Assembly: GCF_028737205.1 (NCBI RefSeq)
Contig: NZ_JAQZAL010000020.1
Coordinates: 1-64,000, forward strand
Source of the DNA: Actinomycetospora lutea
GTDB taxonomy: Bacteria; Actinomycetota; Actinomycetes; Mycobacteriales; Pseudonocardiaceae
Length of the DNA stretch: 64,000 nucleotides
Reading direction: 5' to 3'
Shown here piece by piece: positions 52,501 to 62,201 of this stretch (position 1 is its first letter; every line of letters starts with the position of its first letter). A program made the translations under genes and the position numbers. The notes below the pieces were generated by a model. It saw only the letters and a list, made by a program, of their open reading frames with translations. It made no database searches and was not told the DNA's origin.

Positions 52501-52751
52501 CGAACCCGACCTACGAGTCCTGGGGCGGCACGATGGTCCAGTCGGAACGGACGTGGGCCACGGTCCGCCCGTTCTCGGCGGTGCCCGACGGCGGCGTGCC
52601 CACCCTGGCGTGGGGCAACGTCGACCGGATCGTCTACGACCACCCCACCGACGGCTACGACCTGCGGATCGACCAGGTGTCGCGGGGCGGCCTCGAGCGG
52701 TTCGCGACGCTCGCGTCGGAGGCCTACTCCGGTCGTGAGTACCTCGGCTGA
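49587..52751 (+). CDS. Arabinosyltransferase, Emb family (second paralogue), divergent active-site loop
   Basis: 1054 residues from the ATG at 49587 (MAVVAAQEGRADPAPGEEHH). GT-C fold. The catalytic-loop motif reads NDDSWYLLMARNATPTGYIG (Asp 266-267) and then MFNTTENPFVLSQYLMA, whereas the other two paralogues keep DDGY and PEAPF-W-YE. The two acidic residues are thus kept but the substrate loop has diverged. The C-terminal extracellular domain is intact. Its stop is downstream of the third emb start (17-bp overlap), so both are translated together. Likely a different linkage or role, for example EmbA-like. Promoter shared with gtrA. Confidence 0.85.
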   Translation: MAVVAAQEGRADPAPGEEHHDESTGPPRRGGSRAAGWWLAALGAITVLLGLAIPLAPVLADDPVVTWPKAGQPASSTSLPLTPYRPLSLTADVPCAALRPGGDALRTQPPSAGAPGRGLTVGTSGGRVIVTSSGDTLVSEILPLGDCTYRVVADQQGTRVERDGEVLAERPGALVPQVAELATDAPGTPGLAATVHTDDRYSSVPSGLKMTLLVLHALALVATIWMATRRWRGRGPGLEWPRPHPADAVVGVVSAAWVVVGPLQNDDSWYLLMARNATPTGYIGNQIYMFNTTENPFVLSQYLMAIWGHLGEAIGLPGWGLLWMRLLPLLLGLLTWALLRVLLATILGRGGRLPGVAWALLLAHLAWWLPYGMALRPEVVIVPLSAAVLVLAEVARRREAVGPLVPATALAALAVTVSPSGLVAAAPVVVALPWLWRWLAARGWRSRLGAAGAVIAAGTIAIPIGFGDATLGDVIEATDVHSWYYLTFPWYEEWAHYRTLIETGTWGRRLPVLLTVVLLVVVSIGSGRGSRGPAAGRVRDATLGAAVTVAVALGLLALGPTKWVNHFGAIAAPATILLALTLLRSPLTRRAGALVTGASVVLISGATVLGFAGPNTWKPYSDRGQPFGDHLDTQISMLDLESFAPHWGDFYLRDVWWWLILAALAGLWLAWRRRAGGRTFGVTPERAVLVVATGALVALMVGVMVVAPLNQGAGWTVAGSQAQALTGRGCGLGEAATVMARAGQDVGAPTTPDTRTGDFALAADDPAPVPAPGAGALWHDEVELPPGADPTSSPGGVTGLGSVTTGWYPLPAVDPAGEGAPTHVIVPVAGNEPDRQRIVVQFASGDPRAPVEAESVAVTPAPGFTARQWQEIPVQLPGSRPTAVRLVVEDRVAGPDSSLAVASPHLARMQPVMTLASAEDRPPEQVAGGAFADQLSAVFWPCVDQVAVKHGIAPTPTLRLSAAENTPEFILTNPTYESWGGTMVQSERTWATVRPFSAVPDGGVPTLAWGNVDRIVYDHPTDGYDLRIDQVSRGGLERFATLASEAYSGREYLG

Positions 52752-55700
52752 GCCGCGGGCGCCGGAGACGACGGCGGACCCACCGGTCCGCTCCCGGCGC
52801 CCCACCCTGCTGCTGGCCTCGGCGGTCCTGACGCTGCTGTGCGCGATCGCGTTCCCGCTCGCGCCCGTGGTGCAGCCCGTCGTCACCTTCACGTGGCCGC
52901 AGGGCGCACCGGCGGCGTCCCTGCCGCTCATGCCCTACCAACCGGTGCGCCTCGACGCCGCCGTGAGCTGCGCGGCGCTGGCCGCCACGCCGCCCGGGGC
53001 GGCCACCCTCGCCACCACCCCGCCCGGCACCCCGCCGGCGCCGGTCGGGGGGCTCACGGTGCGGCCCGGGCCGGACGGGGTGGTCGTGAGCAGCAACGGC
53101 GAGACGCTCGCGACGGTGCCCCCGCCCGCCGGTCCGTGCACGCTCACGGTGACGTCCTCGCCCGAGCGCACCGAGGTGGCCCTCGACGGGCGCACGGTCG
53201 CGGTCCGGCAGGGGGACGTGCGGCCGGTCGTCGCCGCCCTCGTGGCCGGGACGCCGACCGCCGACGGGCTGTCGGTGTCGCTGCGGACCGACACGCGCTT
53301 CCAGACGACGCCGAGCGTGCTCAAGACCCTGCTCGGGGTCGGCGTCCTGCTGGGCCTCGCCGGGATGGTCGTCGCGGTGTGGCGGCGGGACGGGCGGCCG
53401 TTCCGGTACGGACACGCAGCGCAGCGGAGCTGGACGATCCGTTACCCGCCGCGGCGTCCCGGCCCGCGCCCGGTCGACGGCGTCGTCGCGCTCGGTCTGG
53501 TCGGCTGGGCCCTGATCGGCCCGGCCACCGTCGACGACGGCTACATCGCCGGCATCCTGCGCTCCCGGAGCGAGAGCGGGTTCACCGGCAACGTCTACCG
53601 CTGGCTCAACGCGCCCGAGGCGCCGTTCAGCTGGTTCTACGAGGTGACCCGGGCGTGGGCGTCGCTCGCGCCGGACGGGACGGCGTCGGTCCCGTGGCTC
53701 CGGGTGCCCGCGACCGTCCTGGGCCTGCTGCTCTGGGCGCTGCTGCGCCGTCACGGCCTGCCCCGCCTCGGTCGGGCGCTGCGCGGGCGCGGGGCGACGT
53801 GGGTGGCGGCCGCTGCCTTCTTCGCCTGGTGGGCGCCGTTCGGGCTCTCGCTGCGCCCCGAGCCGTGGCTCGCGCTCGGCGTGCTTGCGGTGTGGGTGTG
53901 CACCGAGCGCGCCGTCGCGACGCGCGCGCTGCTGCCCCTGCTCGCCGCCGCGGTGCTCGCCGGGTTCACCGTCGCCCTGACCCCGGGCGCGCTGCTCGGG
54001 CTCGCGCCGCTGCTCGTCGCCCTGCCGGCGCTCTCGCGCGCGGGGCTCGGCGTGCGCGAGGGGTGGACGCGCGCGCTCGTCGTCGTCGCCGGTCTCGCGG
54101 TCGCCGTGCTGCCGATGACCGCCGACCAGTCGCTCGCGGGCCTGCTCGAGGCCACCCGCGTGCGCCAGGTGATCGGCGGGGGGTCGCCGTGGTGGAACGA
54201 GCTCTCCCGCTACACGACGCTGCTCGTGCCCGGCGACGTGCAGGGCGGGATCGGGGCGCGGCTCGCGGTGCTGCTGACGCTGCTCGCACTGCCGGCGGTG
54301 GTGTGGGCGCTGCACCGGGCGCCGACCTCGGTGGCCGTGCCCCCCGCACGCCGGCTGCTCGCGCTGGTGGCGCTGGCCCCGGTGCTGCTCGTGGTCAGCC
54401 CGACGAAGTGGACGCTGCACTTCGGCGAGCTCGCGGGCGTCGGGACGATGGTGCTCACGCTGTTCGTGCTGCTGTGGTCGCCGCGGGTGGTGGAGCGGGC
54501 GGACCGGCTGCGGGGCCCCGCGCTCGTGGTCGTGCTCGGCGGGCTCGGGCTGGTCACCACGCTCGTGCTCATCGGCAACAACCAGTGGGCGTGGGCCGCG
54601 GCGTGGGGCGTGTTCTGGAACGACATCCCGCCGCAGGTCGCGCGGGTGCCACTGGCGAACATCACGCTGCCGGTGACGATGGTCGGGACGCTGGTCCTCG
54701 CCGTGCTCGTCGCCGTGCGCGGTGCCCTGCCACGCCGCGCCGCCCGCGTCCTGGCGCCGGGGGCGCTGGCGCTCGTGCTCGTCGTCGCGGTGGTCGCGCT
54801 CGAGGGCGGGTCGTTCCTCAAGGTCACCGCCGACCGTCTCGGGACGTTCAGCTACGGCTCGGACGCGCTGGCCGCCCTGCGCGGCGACCCCTGCGGGATG
54901 GCGTCGGACCTCGCGGTCGAGACGGACCCGGCGGCCGGCCTCCTCGGGGGCGGCGTGGCGGCACTGCCGGCGTCGGGGCCCTCCTTCGCGCCCACGGGGA
55001 CGCGGGCACCGGCGGTGCCCCTGACCGCCGGCGGCGTCGCGCTGCCGGGGTGGGCGGCGCCGGCCGGCGTGTCCGAGGGCGCCGCGGAGCTGCGCTCGGG
55101 CTGGTTCGCGCTGCCCCCGGACGCGCAGCGCCGCGAGGCACCGGTCGTCGTGACCGCGAGCGGGAGCCTCGCGCGCGGCACCCTCGCGCTCGAGTTCGCG
55201 GCGTCCCCGTCCGGCGCCCCCGTGACCGCGTCGCCCGCCGGGTCGCGGGACGGCACCGCGCCGCGCGACCTGCGCGCCCTCGCCCCCGAGGGCACGACGC
55301 TCGTGCGGGTCCGGGCCACCAGCGCGGCGCGCGACGCCGACGAGGCGCGCACGGCCACCCCGGCCGGCGCGTCGCCCGACCTGCCGCTCGCGGTCAGCGT
55401 CCCGCGCGTGCCGCGCACGGTGCCGTTCGACGCGGTCGTCCCGCCGGGCAGCACCGCGCTGGTCGACTGGCCGGTCGCGTTCGCGTTCGGATGCCTGCGC
55501 CCACCGCCGCTCACCGGGGGCACCGCGGGCGTCCCGCCGTGGCGGGTCACCCCGCCGGGGCTCTCCGACGCGGGCGAGATCGCGGTCAGCCCGACCACCG
55601 GCGGCCCGTTCCTCACCCCCCGCCTGCTCGTCGACGAGATCCGCGTGCCGGTGTACCTCGACGGCGACCCGACGCGCGACGCGGTCGGGCTCGCGCGGTG

Positions 55701-55809
55701 GGTGCCGCGGCTGGAGTTGAGCACCCTGTCGCCGCAGGTGGGCGCGGAGACAGTGGCCGGCTGGAGCAGGCAGGGACGCGCGAGCGTCCCCGTTCTGGAC
55801 ACCCCCTAG
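52735..55809 (+). CDS. Arabinosyltransferase, Emb family (third paralogue)
   Basis: 1024 residues from a GTG within the end of the preceding emb gene. GT-C fold; [20 protein letters not shown] (Asp 267-268) and [11 protein letters not shown] are canonical. The C-terminal sugar-binding part ends [20 protein letters not shown]. Among the three paralogues this and the first one look catalytically standard. The intergenic distance to dprE1 is 11 bp, so emb2-emb3-dprE1-dprE2 is probably a single transcript. Confidence 0.88.
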   Translation: MSTSAEPRAPETTADPPVRSRRPTLLLASAVLTLLCAIAFPLAPVVQPVVTFTWPQGAPAASLPLMPYQPVRLDAAVSCAALAATPPGAATLATTPPGTPPAPVGGLTVRPGPDGVVVSSNGETLATVPPPAGPCTLTVTSSPERTEVALDGRTVAVRQGDVRPVVAALVAGTPTADGLSVSLRTDTRFQTTPSVLKTLLGVGVLLGLAGMVVAVWRRDGRPFRYGHAAQRSWTIRYPPRRPGPRPVDGVVALGLVGWALIGPATVDDGYIAGILRSRSESGFTGNVYRWLNAPEAPFSWFYEVTRAWASLAPDGTASVPWLRVPATVLGLLLWALLRRHGLPRLGRALRGRGATWVAAAAFFAWWAPFGLSLRPEPWLALGVLAVWVCTERAVATRALLPLLAAAVLAGFTVALTPGALLGLAPLLVALPALSRAGLGVREGWTRALVVVAGLAVAVLPMTADQSLAGLLEATRVRQVIGGGSPWWNELSRYTTLLVPGDVQGGIGARLAVLLTLLALPAVVWALHRAPTSVAVPPARRLLALVALAPVLLVVSPTKWTLHFGELAGVGTMVLTLFVLLWSPRVVERADRLRGPALVVVLGGLGLVTTLVLIGNNQWAWAAAWGVFWNDIPPQVARVPLANITLPVTMVGTLVLAVLVAVRGALPRRAARVLAPGALALVLVVAVVALEGGSFLKVTADRLGTFSYGSDALAALRGDPCGMASDLAVETDPAAGLLGGGVAALPASGPSFAPTGTRAPAVPLTAGGVALPGWAAPAGVSEGAAELRSGWFALPPDAQRREAPVVVTASGSLARGTLALEFAASPSGAPVTASPAGSRDGTAPRDLRALAPEGTTLVRVRATSAARDADEARTATPAGASPDLPLAVSVPRVPRTVPFDAVVPPGSTALVDWPVAFAFGCLRPPPLTGGTAGVPPWRVTPPGLSDAGEIAVSPTTGGPFLTPRLLVDEIRVPVYLDGDPTRDAVGLARWVPRLELSTLSPQVGAETVAGWSRQGRASVPVLDTP

Positions 55810-55820
55810 ACTCGCCCGGG

Positions 55821-57191
55821 ATGTCGCGCACCCAGAAGACGCTCGCCGGGTGGGCACGCACCGCCCCCTCGCGGGCCACCGTGCTCTCCGGCGACGAGGT
55901 CGTCTCCACCGACCGGCTGGCGGAAGCCGTCGCCACGGCCGGCGGGCGCGGCGTCATCGCCCGTGGTCTCGGGCGCTCCTACGGGGACACCGCCCAGAAC
56001 GCCGGCGGTCTCGTCCTCGACATGACGGCGCGCGACCGCATCCACGCGGTCGACGCGGCCACCGGGCTCGTCGACCTCGACGCCGGGGTCTCGCTCGACC
56101 GGCTCATGCGCGTGGCGCTGCCGTTCGGCCTCTGGGTGCCGGTCCTGCCGGGCACGCGCCAGGTCACCATCGGCGGCGCGATCGCCAACGACATCCACGG
56201 CAAGAACCACCACTCGAACGGCAGCTTCGGCGACCACGTCGTGTCGATGGACCTGCTGCTCGCCTCGGGCGAGGTGCGCCGGCTCGAGCCCGAGGGCCCG
56301 GAGGCCGAGCTGTTCTGGGCCACCGTCGGGGGCATCGGCCTGACCGGGGTCATCCTGCGCGCGACGATCCGCATGACGCCCACCGAGACGGCCTACTTCG
56401 TCGCCGACACCGAGCGCACGGCGGACCTCGACGAGACGATCGAGCGGTTCTCCGACGGCTCCGACGAGGCCTACGACTACTCCTCGGCGTGGTTCGACTC
56501 GATCTCCACCGGCGCGGGGCTGGGCCGCGCGGCCCTGGGCCGCGGCTCGCTCGCGCGGCTCGACGAGCTGCCCGCGACGCTGCGGCGCGACCCGCTGAAG
56601 TTCGACGCGCCGACCCTGCTCGACCTGCCCGACGTCTTCCCGAACGGGCTGGCCAACAAGCTGACGTTCTCGGCGATCGGCGAGCTGTACTACCGCAAGA
56701 CGAAGAACAAGCGCGGCCAGATCCAGAACCTGACCGCCTTCTACCACCCGCTGGACCTGTTCGGGGACTGGAACCGGGCCTACGGCTCGAAGGGCTTCCT
56801 GCAGTACCAGTTCATCGTCCCGCTGGACGCCGAGGCCGAGTTCCGGGCGATCATCCGCGACATCGCCGAGTCCGGGCACGTCTCGTTCCTCAACGTGTTC
56901 AAGAAGTTCGGCGAGGGCAACCGTGCGCCGCTGTCCTTCCCGATGCCGGGCTGGAACATCTGCGTCGACTTCCCGATCGTCGAGGGGCTCGGGGAGTTCT
57001 GCCGGTCCCTCGACGAACGCGTGCTGGCCATGGGCGGGCGCCTCTACACCGCCAAGGACTCGCGCACCGACCACGACACCTTCGCCGCCATGTACCCGCG
57101 GCTGGACGAGTGGCGCAAGGTCCGCGACGCCGCCGACCCCGACGGGGTGTTCGCGTCGGACATGTCGCGCCGCCTCCGCCTCACTCCCTGA
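55821..57191 (+). CDS. dprE1: Decaprenylphosphoryl-beta-D-ribose 2'-oxidase DprE1
   Basis: 456 residues. FAD enzyme that oxidises the 2'-hydroxyl of decaprenyl-phospho-ribose, the first step of epimerisation to the arabinose donor. [15 protein letters not shown] and [20 protein letters not shown] are the FAD-binding signatures. [14 protein letters not shown] contains Cys381, matching Cys387 of the M. tuberculosis enzyme, the residue bound by benzothiazinones; so this enzyme is predicted to be sensitive (inference). The start ATG is 11 bp after the emb stop. Next to dprE2 by eight bases. Confidence 0.96.
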   Translation: MSRTQKTLAGWARTAPSRATVLSGDEVVSTDRLAEAVATAGGRGVIARGLGRSYGDTAQNAGGLVLDMTARDRIHAVDAATGLVDLDAGVSLDRLMRVALPFGLWVPVLPGTRQVTIGGAIANDIHGKNHHSNGSFGDHVVSMDLLLASGEVRRLEPEGPEAELFWATVGGIGLTGVILRATIRMTPTETAYFVADTERTADLDETIERFSDGSDEAYDYSSAWFDSISTGAGLGRAALGRGSLARLDELPATLRRDPLKFDAPTLLDLPDVFPNGLANKLTFSAIGELYYRKTKNKRGQIQNLTAFYHPLDLFGDWNRAYGSKGFLQYQFIVPLDAEAEFRAIIRDIAESGHVSFLNVFKKFGEGNRAPLSFPMPGWNICVDFPIVEGLGEFCRSLDERVLAMGGRLYTAKDSRTDHDTFAAMYPRLDEWRKVRDAADPDGVFASDMSRRLRLTP

Positions 57192-57199
57192 GGAGAACC

Positions 57200-57955
57200 A
57201 TGATCGACGCCGTCGGCCACCCCTCGTCCCTGCTGCTGCTCGGCGGCACCTCGGAGATCGGCCTCGCGACCGCCGAGCGCTACCTCGCCGGCGGGCCGGT
57301 GCGGGTCGTGCTCGCCGGGCGCCAGTCGCTGCGGCTCGCCGACGCCGCCGCCCGCCTCACCCGGGCCGGGGCCACCGTCGAGACCGTCGAGTTCGACGCC
57401 CGCGACGCCGCCGTGCACACCGAGGCCGTGCGCAAGGCGTTCGCCGGCGGCGACATCGACATCGCCCTCGTCGCGTTCGGCGTGCTCGGCGACCAGGAGA
57501 AGGCCTGGCAGGACATCGACGCCGCCGTCGAGCTCGCCGAGGTCAACTACGTCGCCGCCGTGTCGGTCGGCGTCGCGCTGGCCACCGAGTTCCGCCGCCA
57601 GGGCCACGGGCACCTCGTCGCGCTGTCGTCCGTCGCCGCCGAGCGGGCCCGCCGGTCGAACTTCGTCTACGGCTCCACCAAGGCCGGGCTCGACGCGTTC
57701 TACACCGGTCTGACCGAGGCGCTGCGCGGCGACGGCATCGGCGTCACCGTCGTCCGGCCCGGCTTCGTGCACACCAAGATGACCGAGGGCCTCGACGCCG
57801 CCCCGCTGTCGACGACGCCCGAGGCGGTCGCCGAGGTCATCGTCTCGTCGGTGCGCAACCGCCGCGAGCAGGCCTGGGCGCCGGCGCCGCTGCGCTTCGT
57901 CATGTCGGCGCTGCGCCACGTCCCGCGTCCGATCTTCCGCCGCCTGCCGCTGTGA
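57200..57955 (+). CDS. dprE2: Decaprenylphosphoryl-2-keto-ribose reductase DprE2
   Basis: 251 residues, short-chain dehydrogenase. LLLGGTSEIGLATAERYL binds the nicotinamide nucleotide; YGSTKAGLDAF contains the catalytic Tyr and Lys. It reduces the keto intermediate made by DprE1 to decaprenyl-phospho-arabinose. TGAGGAGAACC upstream is an excellent ribosome site. Followed by the repeat at 57956, which ends the transcript. Partner of dprE1. Confidence 0.95.
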   Translation: MIDAVGHPSSLLLLGGTSEIGLATAERYLAGGPVRVVLAGRQSLRLADAAARLTRAGATVETVEFDARDAAVHTEAVRKAFAGGDIDIALVAFGVLGDQEKAWQDIDAAVELAEVNYVAAVSVGVALATEFRRQGHGHLVALSSVAAERARRSNFVYGSTKAGLDAFYTGLTEALRGDGIGVTVVRPGFVHTKMTEGLDAAPLSTTPEAVAEVIVSSVRNRREQAWAPAPLRFVMSALRHVPRPIFRRLPL

Positions 57956-58007
57956 GCAGCGAGGGTCACCCTCGCTGCGTCGGAGGCAGCGAGGGTGACC
58001 CTCGACC
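57956..58007. repeat. Tandem palindromic repeat (family A), copy 3, between convergent genes
   Basis: First unit is a perfect dyad, GCAGCGAGGGT, one base, ACCCTCGCTGC. A seven-base linker (GTCGGAG) follows and then a second unit GCAGCGAGGG-TGA-CCCTCG, partly lost at the end. It begins with the bases next to the dprE2 stop and precedes the end of the minus-strand acyltransferase. Confidence 0.75.
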
Positions 58008-58042
58008 CGTCGGTGTCGCGGTGGCGGGGTGGCGCCGCGACC

Positions 58043-59530
58043 TCAGGCCGCGACCGCTGCCGGCCGGGCGGCGTGGCTGCCCCCACGCCGCCCGACCGCC
58101 CGACGACCGGAGGGCGGGGTGACCTCCGGACGACGGACGTCGGCGGTGTCGCGGCGCGCGCTGCCCCGGCGCCGCGACGGGTCCTTGTCGCGCATCCACG
58201 CCTGCCCGGGCTCCTCGACGTAGCGGTACGCGAGGTGCGCGAGCACCAGCGACGCCACGACGAGGTGCGGCACGAGCAGCGCGGCCGCCGCCGTGTCCGG
58301 CGCGAGCGCGGGGATGCGGGTCATGGCGACGAGCGCCATCTCGATGAGCGGGAAGTGCACGAGGTAGAGCGCGTAGGAGATGCGCCCGCCGTGGCGCAGA
58401 CGCGGCGTCGCGAGCACCCGGGCCACCGGGCCGTCGGTGAGCGCGAGCGCGCCGAGCAGCACCGGCAGCAGCGGCGCGGCGAGGTAGACGCGGGCGTCGG
58501 CGCTGAAGGACGTGCCGGGCGGGGCGGTGGCGGCCCAGTAGACGACGACCACGACCTCGGCGACCGCGAACAGGAGCACCCGGTGGGCCCAGCGCGAGAC
58601 CGTGGCCGTGCGCGGCACGCGGCGCACGACGAGCCACGTCAGCACGCCGGCGGTGAAGCCCGCCGCGAGGCGCACGCCCCAGAAGCCCGCCCAGGCGCCG
58701 GTGAGGGCGCCGTGCACGGCGAAGGCGGCGGTCGGCGTCGCGGCGAGGACGGCGAGCGCGGCGAGCACCGCCCGCGGCGTGCCGCGCAGCAGCCAGGCGC
58801 CGCCGGCGAGCAGCGGGAAGGCCAGGTAGGCGGCCCACTCGGCGCTGATCGACCACGCGGGCAGGACGAACGCGACGCCGTCGATGCCGCCCGAGTCCCA
58901 CATCTGCGTCATGGTCAGCTGGCGCAGCCAGCTCAGGGGGTCCAGGCCGGGCTGGGCGCCCTGCCACGTGATCACACCGTCGCTCCCCAGGACGGCGCGC
59001 GCGGCACACCACAGCCCGGCCAGGACCACCACGACCGCGTAGAGCGGCCACACCCGGGCCAGTCGCGCCCAGACGAACCCCAACGCCTGGCGCGGACCCG
59101 GCGCTCCCCGCCAGCGGTCCAGGTAGGACCGCGCGAGCAGGAAGCCGGAGAGGGCGAAGAAGAGGTCGACGCCGAGGGGGCCCGCCGCCACGAGCGGCGC
59201 CACCGGGGCGAACCACTCCGCGTAGCCGGTGACGGGCAGGTAGCTGACGTGGTGCAGGAGCACCCACACCGCGGCCACGGCCCGCAGACCGGTCAGGGCC
59301 GGGATCTCGACGGTCACGGGACGGGTGACCGGACGCGGGCCCGTGCCCGGCGCGGTCTGCTCGACGGAGCGGACCGCCTGCTCGGCGGTCGGGGCCGGAC
59401 CGACCGGCGACGCCGGGTGGGGCGCGGCGGCACCGCGCGGGACGGGGATCGGCCGGATGCCCGGCAGGCTCGTCCCGACGCGGTCGTTGCGGCCGTCCGG
59501 CCCGCCGTGGTCCTGCCCCACCGTCCGCAC
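58043..59530 (-). CDS. Acyltransferase-3 family membrane protein (OafA/YrhL-like)
   Basis: 495 residues from the GTG at 59530, preceded by GGGAGG; the frame extends further to 59641. The N-terminal ~75 residues are cytoplasmic and Pro/Arg-rich. The acyltransferase domain (about 75-440) has the conserved ALTGLRAVAAVWVLLHHVSY with His, a second signature GVDLFFALSGFLLARSYLDR, about ten helices and a C-terminal charged tail. Enzymes of this family O-acylate envelope polysaccharides; a link with arabinan acylation (for example succinylation) is only suggested by location. Convergent with dprE2. Confidence 0.85.
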   Translation of the reverse strand: MRTVGQDHGGPDGRNDRVGTSLPGIRPIPVPRGAAAPHPASPVGPAPTAEQAVRSVEQTAPGTGPRPVTRPVTVEIPALTGLRAVAAVWVLLHHVSYLPVTGYAEWFAPVAPLVAAGPLGVDLFFALSGFLLARSYLDRWRGAPGPRQALGFVWARLARVWPLYAVVVVLAGLWCAARAVLGSDGVITWQGAQPGLDPLSWLRQLTMTQMWDSGGIDGVAFVLPAWSISAEWAAYLAFPLLAGGAWLLRGTPRAVLAALAVLAATPTAAFAVHGALTGAWAGFWGVRLAAGFTAGVLTWLVVRRVPRTATVSRWAHRVLLFAVAEVVVVVYWAATAPPGTSFSADARVYLAAPLLPVLLGALALTDGPVARVLATPRLRHGGRISYALYLVHFPLIEMALVAMTRIPALAPDTAAAALLVPHLVVASLVLAHLAYRYVEEPGQAWMRDKDPSRRRGSARRDTADVRRPEVTPPSGRRAVGRRGGSHAARPAAVAA

Positions 59531-59899
59531 CGCGCCTCCCCGACGTTCGACGGATTGGCGGATGCCAACCCTCGATCCGGTCAACGGCGCCGAGTGGCCG
59601 CTCCCTGATACTCCGATCGGTGGATTGGGGTGCGGTGGCATTCGATACGGGAGTGACGACGTCGCCGGCGGTGGCTCTCCGTCACCGTTCCACGATCGGA
59701 GCAGTCACCGGCGAGTGATGGTCACACCGGGTCGAGGGTCGGCGGCAGGAGGGGCATCTGGCCGGGGGTCGGGGCGCGATCGTCGCGGCGCGCGCGAGCC
59801 GGTGCCGGGCGTGTCCGCCCGCCTGGCTAGCGTGCGGGCCACGTCTCGGGGGCGAGGCGTCGCCGCGCCGCACGCGGCGTCGTGGCCGAGGGGGGCTCG
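59531..59899. other. Divergent promoter region
   Basis: About 370 bp between the acyltransferase and the GT-C gene, transcribed away from each other. AT-richer sequence around 59600-59660 and 59685-59720 suits promoters. No gene seen. Confidence 0.4.
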
Positions 59900-62119
59900 A
59901 TGACCACGGTGGAGGACGAGCGCGCTCGAGGAGACCGGGCGCGCCCGGGCGGGCCGGGGACGCGCATCACCCCCGGGCCGGGCGGTCGGGCCGAGCGGCC
60001 GTGGTCGCGGGTCGAACCCGCGGTGTGGGGCCTCGGGGCCCTGTCCCTCGTGGTCGCGCTCGGGTTCCTGCTGGCGAACGCCGCCTACAACCAGGGACGG
60101 TTCTCGCCGCCGCTCGACGACGTCTACATCCACCTGCAGTACGCCCGGCAGATGGGCCTGGGTGAGTTCCTGCGCTACCAGGCCGGCGCCCCGGTGACCA
60201 CGGGTGCGAGCAGCCTGCTCTACGTGCTCGTGCTGGGCGCCGCCGCCGCGCTCGGCGCGACCGGCGGGCTGCTGCTCTACGCGGCCCTCGCGCTCGCCGT
60301 GGTGTGCACGGTGGCCACGACCGTGCTGACGTACCACCTCGGCCGGGCGGTCGCCTCCCGCACCGTCGGCGTCGTCGCCGGGCTCCTCACCGCGCTGTGC
60401 GGCCCGCTGCAGTGGGGTGCCCTGAGCGGGATGGAGGTCGGCCTGGTCGCCGCCCTCGCCACCGGCACCGTCCTCGCCTTCGTGCGGGAGCAGCCGACCG
60501 GGCGCTTCCGCCTGACCGTCCTGCTCGGCCTCCTGCTGACCCTCACCCGACCCGAGGGCCTGGTGCTGACCGTCGCCGTGCTGGTCGGTGCGGCCGTCAC
60601 GCTGGTCCAGCGCCGTCGTCGCGGCAGCGGGCACGCCCGGGCGGACGTGCTGACGGCCGCGCTGCTGACGGTGCCGCTGATCGCGGCGCTCGCGCAGCGG
60701 CTGCTCTACCGGGCGCTCACCGGGTCGGCGGAGAACAACGGCGTCGTCGCCAAGTCCTGGCTCTACCAGCCGCTCGACTCGACGGTGGAGGTCATCGACC
60801 GGGTCGTCACCGGCGCGCGGGAGGCCGTCGCGACCTACGGCGGGCTCACGGGTGTGCCGGTCGTGGCTCCGGGGACCCTGCTGCTCGCCGCCCTGGGCAC
60901 CGTCGCGCTCGTGCTCGACCGACCCCGGCACCGCACGCTCGCGGGCGTCCTGGTCCTCGGGCTCGGGGGCATCGTGCTCGCGGTCGCCACGCTGATCACC
61001 ACCCTGTGGCACAACGGTCGGTACGTCACCCCGTTCCTGCCGCTGGTGCTCGTCCTGGTGGTGCTCGGCGTCCGCTTCCTCGCCCGCGCGGTGCCCCGCC
61101 ACGGCCGCGGGGTCGGTGCTGCGCTGCTCGCCGTCCTGGTCCTGGTGGCGGTGCTGACGCTGCCGACCTGGGCGCTGCGCTCCGCCCAGCAGGGTGCCGG
61201 GATCCGCGAGGCCTCGGTGTCGGTGGCCCAGTGGCTGCGGGGGAACACGCCCCCGGGGTCGGTGATCGCGGTGAACGACGTCGGCGCGACCGCCTACTTC
61301 GGTGACCGCCCCGTGGTCGACCTCGTGGGGCTCACCACCAACGGTCTGGCCGAGGCCGCGAACGAGGGGACGGGCGCGCTGTACGAGGCGCTCTCCCGGC
61401 TGCCGGCCGACCAGCGGCCCTCCTACTTCGCGGTCTTCCCGTCGTTCAACGGGGTCAGCTTCGGTGACATGTCCGAGGCGGGCGTGCTCGGCGAGGAGCC
61501 CCTCACCACCTTCCAGACCCGCTCCCCGGCCCGCGACGTCGCGCTCGGCGGGGTGTGCCAGGCCAGCGGCGGGTGCTCGGAGACCGACGTCTGGGCCGCC
61601 GACTGGTCGGTGCTCGGCAGCGGTGACGCGCCGGACCGCCCGGTACCGGGTCGCGTCGTCGACCACGTCGACGTCGGCGATCCCGTCGACGAGGAGGGCC
61701 ACGGCTACACCGTGGACCGTGCGCTGGTCGGCCTCGTGCCGATGACGATCCTGCGCGGGGAGGACCGCGCCGACGGCCGCCGCGTGGTCGACTCGGGCCG
61801 CGAGATCGTCGGTGGCGAGCACTTCACCCTCCGCGGGCTGACCCCCGGTGTCCCGGTGACCCTCACGGCCCGCGTCGAGGCCCGCGAACCGCTCGTGGAC
61901 CGCAACACCCAGGCCGGCGTGGTCGCCGTGGGCATCGACGGGCACCCGGCCGGTGAGTGGGCGTTCACCACGGACGACCGCGCGTGGACCCAGGACTCGT
62001 TCGTCATCCCCGGCGAGCTCATCACCCGCCCGGAGCTGACCGTCAGCGTCGGCCCGCGCCAGCCGTATCTCCAGCCCTACCCGGACTACCGGTCCTTCTC
62101 CTACTGGGCCAGCCAGTAG
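59900..62119 (+). CDS. GT-C-type membrane glycosyltransferase
   Basis: 739 residues from the ATG at 59900, preceded by GAGGGGGG; the upstream GTG six codons before is less likely. About 11-13 transmembrane helices (residues 45-430), the loop PPLDDVYIHLQYARQMGLGE after helix 1 carrying the DD motif used by polyprenyl-phosphate-sugar transferases, and a C-terminal periplasmic domain (about 430-739). Such proteins include mycobacterial arabinan transferases (AftB, AftC-like) and mannosyltransferases. The donor cannot be read from the sequence. It fits the arabinan locus. Confidence 0.8.
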   Translation: MTTVEDERARGDRARPGGPGTRITPGPGGRAERPWSRVEPAVWGLGALSLVVALGFLLANAAYNQGRFSPPLDDVYIHLQYARQMGLGEFLRYQAGAPVTTGASSLLYVLVLGAAAALGATGGLLLYAALALAVVCTVATTVLTYHLGRAVASRTVGVVAGLLTALCGPLQWGALSGMEVGLVAALATGTVLAFVREQPTGRFRLTVLLGLLLTLTRPEGLVLTVAVLVGAAVTLVQRRRRGSGHARADVLTAALLTVPLIAALAQRLLYRALTGSAENNGVVAKSWLYQPLDSTVEVIDRVVTGAREAVATYGGLTGVPVVAPGTLLLAALGTVALVLDRPRHRTLAGVLVLGLGGIVLAVATLITTLWHNGRYVTPFLPLVLVLVVLGVRFLARAVPRHGRGVGAALLAVLVLVAVLTLPTWALRSAQQGAGIREASVSVAQWLRGNTPPGSVIAVNDVGATAYFGDRPVVDLVGLTTNGLAEAANEGTGALYEALSRLPADQRPSYFAVFPSFNGVSFGDMSEAGVLGEEPLTTFQTRSPARDVALGGVCQASGGCSETDVWAADWSVLGSGDAPDRPVPGRVVDHVDVGDPVDEEGHGYTVDRALVGLVPMTILRGEDRADGRRVVDSGREIVGGEHFTLRGLTPGVPVTLTARVEAREPLVDRNTQAGVVAVGIDGHPAGEWAFTTDDRAWTQDSFVIPGELITRPELTVSVGPRQPYLQPYPDYRSFSYWASQ

Positions 62120-62201
62120 CTCACCTGGCCGGTCTGTCCGATCGATCGGTGTCGCCGTACCGCATGTTTCTCCGTTGCCAAGTCTGTGCAACAGTGCGCC
62201 C

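Noticed and set aside
49473-55857. Very long antisense open frames opposite the second and third emb genes
   Set aside because: Same reasoning; sense strand has complete Emb proteins with conserved motifs.
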